Positions 60,098 through 64,000 of a stretch of 64,000 nucleotides of DNA are shown here, in pieces. Position numbers and translations under genes: made by a program. The notes below the pieces were generated by a model. It was given only the letters and a program-made list of their open reading frames with translations. It did no database searches and was not told the origin of the DNA. The first letter of the stretch is position 1. Every line of letters starts with the position of its first letter. Source of the stretch: Liolophura sinensis (taxonomy: Eukaryota > Mollusca > Polyplacophora > Chitonida > Chitonidae); assembly GCF_032854445.1 (NCBI RefSeq), contig NC_088295.1, positions 71,516,028 through 71,580,027 of the forward strand, written 5' to 3'.

Positions 60098-62981
60098 TCA
60101 TGCCTGGGAATATTTTGAGACTTGTCCCCTTTCCGGTTTTCTACGGCAGGATTTTGCATAACCAACAAGGCGCTGTACACATGAATGATAAATACAGACT
60201 AATATAAGACTCGATGTCGGTAAAGCAGTATTTCAGTTGCTATGAAGTCGGGTGTGATGTGTTAAGCGTAGTTGGGCTGTGAAAATGCAGCGAAAGGCTG
60301 TAAATCGAATGATGAAACTCTATCACCAGTGAAATACAAACAAAAGCCCAGTTTTCATTTATTACTGTGCCATGTGTGATGAGCGAAATGTCCGCGCTGG
60401 GGGTATACACATAATTGATTCCATCTTATTGTGTCCGTATATAACATCCACAGGCTCCAGGGTGACGATGTACTTATATGAATTAATGTATTTATATGAT
60501 ATGTGATATGTGTGAATTACAGGGCATCTGCTTTGTTAACTAACTCGTTTTTGAGCCTAATGGAATCATAATTTATTAATAGATTTGGAGGCAGAGCGGC
60601 TTCAACAACTGGACGTGGTAAAAATAGAAATCGGTCAACAAAAGTGAAAATGTGAAAATGACAATTTGCTTTCAGCGTTTCAAAAAGCTAACGATCTGAA
60701 TCTAACAATCTGCATAGAGCAGCTGATTTTAACGTAGCTATCTATCAACAGTAAACGTAGATGAAGTCACACCAGGCTGAATTTTCAAACCATTTGTCAA
60801 ATATCAAACAAGGTCGAGAAGAAGGGCTGTAGGTTTACACTCTACTGTGAAGATGATGTCAGTACCTTGTGCATTACTGAAGCACCCGAGGATGATTTCT
60901 TAACAGTGGAAATCTAAACACTGGGGAATTGTCTGGTTTTCTGACACTAAACCTTAGTTCATTGATTTCCAAACAATGAACAGGTCGAGTTATGTTTCAT
61001 TTTCACTGATTCAATCCATATGGAATGTATGCAATGATTCAGTAGTAATGGTTTGGAATATAGTCATACATCTGTGCACATAAACGAAATCTGAAAGTTA
61101 ACAGTTGAAAAATATCTGCAGGGGAAACTGGCCACTATATGGCTGCAATATTGCCAATATAATCATTCATATAGTAGAGTCTGTTTTGGCTTCTAGAAAA
61201 GAAACCGTTTGAGACACAGGCATGTGGCTATGAAAAATCAAATTAGCAGCTTGTCAGAAAAATAACTGCATACGCAAGTGACGTATATTAATGGGGTTTA
61301 TATCAGTGTGTTGTTGTTGGTTGCACCTGTTACGTAGGGCGAGTCCATGTGCTGGAAGTGTTTAATAAGTTCAGTGATGATGGATTGCGGCATGCAATAT
61401 TTTTTTCTTGAAAACTCGTTTAAGGTTTGAGCAGCTGCGTTAGCTCCATCATGGCTTACACGCCTCGTTTTAAACAAGTATTTCAGTTCATATTAACGTT
61501 CTTTGTGCGTTGTAGTAAAAGAAATATGCGAGAAAAGATAGACTGTTCTTAAGTTGCAATTTCCGTTCTTGCTGACAAATAGCAGGCTAGGTTATAAATG
61601 GAAAATACGCACAAATTTGATCATGTATTTCATTATATATGCATTGTTATTCGTGAAAAAATATAGCATGGGGGCCGCTCTGTACTCCGTTTGATAAATT
61701 TAAGCAGAGCCATTATTACTCCCTAAACGCTCATCCTCCGAGATTTCATCACACACACACCTACCCCCCTGTGGCTCCCGGATATTTCAAGAGCAGTTTA
61801 CCCGATCCAGAGAGATGATCCGAGGTGTCGGTTTATTGAATCGAACTTTTCTTTGGACAACAGCTGGGTTTTTTCTTAGCCTAGACAAGGCTGCTAAACG
61901 ATAAGTTCTACATGGGTAATAACCGTTAGAAGATGTCAATGTCCGTGTATGCCAGGCTCCATCATCTTTTCTAGCTGTCTTTTCAGAAACCTTCTCCCTT
62001 ACCCTTGAATGGTTGTTTCCCAGGAAATCCTTAAATCTTGTAAATCCATTCTATTCTGAGATTCTACTAGCCAAAGGTCTGTGGTTTATCTCGGGGCATT
62101 CTGGTGTCATCTGCCATCATTCAAGCAACAATCAAATACATGAATAAACTATATCCAGTTTTATACTGTAGGCCTATTTGTATTCAGTGAGGTTAAGTGC
62201 CAGGTCTAAAACTCTAGATGGCATGATGTCCTCTGGGAGTCAGATGTAATTTTGGCGACAAACCCATGGCCGTAAAACACACGATACTGACCCCATTCCA
62301 GCTTACAATGAGCGATATTACAGGCCATAAAACTATGTGGGGAGAGTGGTGGCTGCGTCGTTATGGTGATAGCATTTGAATCTCCAGGCCATGCCCTACG
62401 GGGTTTCCATACCATCAGTTTTCGGATATGAGTTCAAGAATGCCCTGGTTCCAGACATTCATCTCGGCGACTTTGTGATCAAGAACTTGTCCGTTGCTTC
62501 TCTGGTGAACTCTTACATAAAAAACTGTTGTATTGGTCCCAGATAAAATTCACTGCAGACCGCTTCCAATTAGCCAATCTGATGTATGTTCCCCATTAAT
62601 TTGTCAAAGGGTTAGTGATTTATTCGGATATTTCGGTTTCAATCACCCATAACGCTGGCTGTCATGGGAACCTAGAGTATACGAGCCACGTGGGTTGAAG
62701 ACAAGTGGTCTTCAATGAACGTTAGGGTTTGCAAACAGCCACACGAGGGTTATCGACTGTTTATTGTCAAGAAAGCTCCACAAACACTAAAAGCTGGGCA
62801 ATCGACAAAGTTTGCACACTGCATGTGTCATAATGGTTGAATAGCAAGCTCCTTAACAGCATGGGACCGAAACCAAGGTTCCTGAGGTTAAAACTGATAA
62901 ACGTGTAGCTTTTGTGGGGATTTCAGTTGTAACTTAAGTCTTAAGGCGTTTGATGAATACAAGCCCTGAGCTGTCAATAAC
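60098..62981. other. No identifiable feature (2.9 kb)
   Basis: Open frames under 70 codons. A tRNA-like stretch at about 62350-62400 (GTGGCTGCGTCGTTATGG with TTTGAATCTCC) might be an old SINE head, but no body or tail follows that I can recognise. Confidence 0.4.
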
Positions 62982-63990
62982 CGTCTGGAGCTGCAACAGG
63001 TAGGTACGACATCGGATACGAACCTCGGCTACCCATCAGTCAAATGGATGTCTTCAATTACCCGGTCTCTCACTTTTCATGTGATAAGGCTTTCTCTGTT
63101 TGACAGCACCGCGAAAAAACTTCTACCTACCATCTGAGCCTATGTCAAACGTTTGTGTTACATGACAAAAAAAGAGTTCATTTTGGAGATTTATTAAGAA
63201 CTGGCATTGACATTTTGGCGGAATATGAAAGCTAGTACCAAGAACCACGATTCAGAAAGTTTGGTAACGTTTTGATGGATTCACAAGGCTGTCAACATTA
63301 TAGGAAGTTCCTTAAATCTCGGCAATTTGCAGACAGTCTAAAAAACACAGAGTTCAATAAACAGAATTACCAAAATAAATGACAATACGTGGCGCTGACA
63401 ACAGAATGGAAATATTAGGTAACTAACTTAAAATTTATATGAAGCAGAGATAAGAACTGGCACAAATCGTTCTTCTGTCTCGCAGATTTTTATTTATTTA
63501 TTTGATTACTGTTTTACGTCATAGTCAAAAATTTTTTACGATAATGTACAGTAGGCTTCTACAGAATACAGCAGGTCATCTAATTTCAATGAAGTAAAAA
63601 ATGGGCTATAAATTCAATGAAAGATTTTAATGGGGCTTTCCATCAGCCGACATTTGCTCTGGTTTAACTTGACACGGCGATAACAAGGCATACGATAGGA
63701 AATACTCGACGATCTTATATGTTTGTCTATATAAATTTTGATTTTGATATTGTAACATCCTAATTATGAGCATGATGTGAAACTGGATATTTCTAGATAT
63801 AGACATGGTTTGACGTGGCCTAGTCGGTGGACATTGTAGATGATTTAGGATAATTCAGCTGATAAATAATTTATGCATACCAAGGTCATACTCCGGTGAT
63901 AAGAGCCTTCGCGCTGTAGGCACGAGACCCCCTGGTTCTGGAGCTGGCCAAGATTAATTAAAAACTGGCAATCTTGATGTATCATCACTT
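62982..63990 (+). repeat. Dispersed repeat, copy 2 (of two)
   Basis: Colinear with 40.74-41.985 kb on the same strand through blocks GACATCGGATACGAA, GATGTCTTCAATTACCC, TCTCTCACTTTTCATGTG, TTCTCTGTTTGACAGCACCG, CTCTGGTTTAACTTGACACG, AACATCCTAATTATG and AACTGGCAATCTTG. It includes a SINE stub absent from copy 1. Near the right end, TGGCCTAGTCGG (about 63818) resembles an A box. The copies differ by many substitutions and indels, so the duplication or transposition is old. The window ends close to its right edge, so its full extent is unknown. Confidence 0.8.
63488..63536 (-). mobile_element. Family-A SINE 3' stub inside the dispersed repeat
   Basis: TTTATTTATTTATTTGATTA, then GTTTTACGTCATAGTCAAAA is the reverse complement of a diverged family-A 3' end and (AAAT)n tail. 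Copy 1 of the dispersed repeat lacks it at the matching place, so it inserted after the two copies separated. Confidence 0.75.
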
Positions 63991-64000
63991 GCCACTCTGC

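Overview
The window looks like non-coding nuclear DNA from an animal, most likely a mollusc (bivalve or gastropod). It is AT-rich, has no long open reading frame outside repeats, no operon-like gene packing and no rRNA or bacterial mobile elements. It is dotted with tRNA-headed SINEs ending in tetranucleotide tails (AATA or ATTC), of a type I associate with molluscan genomes. The mollusc assignment is inference from memory of SINE style, not from a search. I could not place any intact protein-coding gene or confident exon.

Layout. 0-8 kb: an old SINE, a 25-bp minisatellite that decays along its length, a 59-bp SINE stub with a 12-bp target-site duplication (TSD), a 23-bp-stem hairpin, and a 267-bp mariner-type MITE. 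7.7-8.5 kb: a diverged tandem array interrupted by a full-length family-B SINE. 8.5-22 kb: mostly unassigned sequence with two family-A SINEs. 22-26 kb: a full-length family-A SINE, a 30-bp and a 51-bp minisatellite, and a foldback element. 27.8-31 kb: a SINE, a recent 165-bp tandem duplication, a diverged SINE relative and an older tandem duplication. 32.8-36.6 kb: three SINE insertions, one with its tail expanded into a microsatellite. 39-42 kb: a candidate 1.15-kb inverted-repeat element, a full-length SINE, and the first copy of a dispersed repeat of about 1 kb. 43.8-48.7 kb: a SINE with an internal duplication, a truncated SINE and a full-length family-B SINE. 51.5-52.4 kb: a possible decayed coding region. 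53.9-55.45 kb: a SINE stub, a CATA microsatellite and a 48-bp minisatellite. 57 kb: half of the foldback repeat. 58.4-59.5 kb: a broken Penelope-like retroelement. 63-64 kb: the second copy of the dispersed repeat.

How the parts relate. Many SINE insertions carry clean TSDs, so they were mobilised by a LINE-type machinery that is not encoded here. SINE families A and B have different heads and tails but share a roughly 60-bp 3' core. Two microsatellites grow directly out of SINE tails. The Penelope-like relic and the MITE are the only places with recognisable protein-coding ancestry. I did not find an undescribed multi-gene system.
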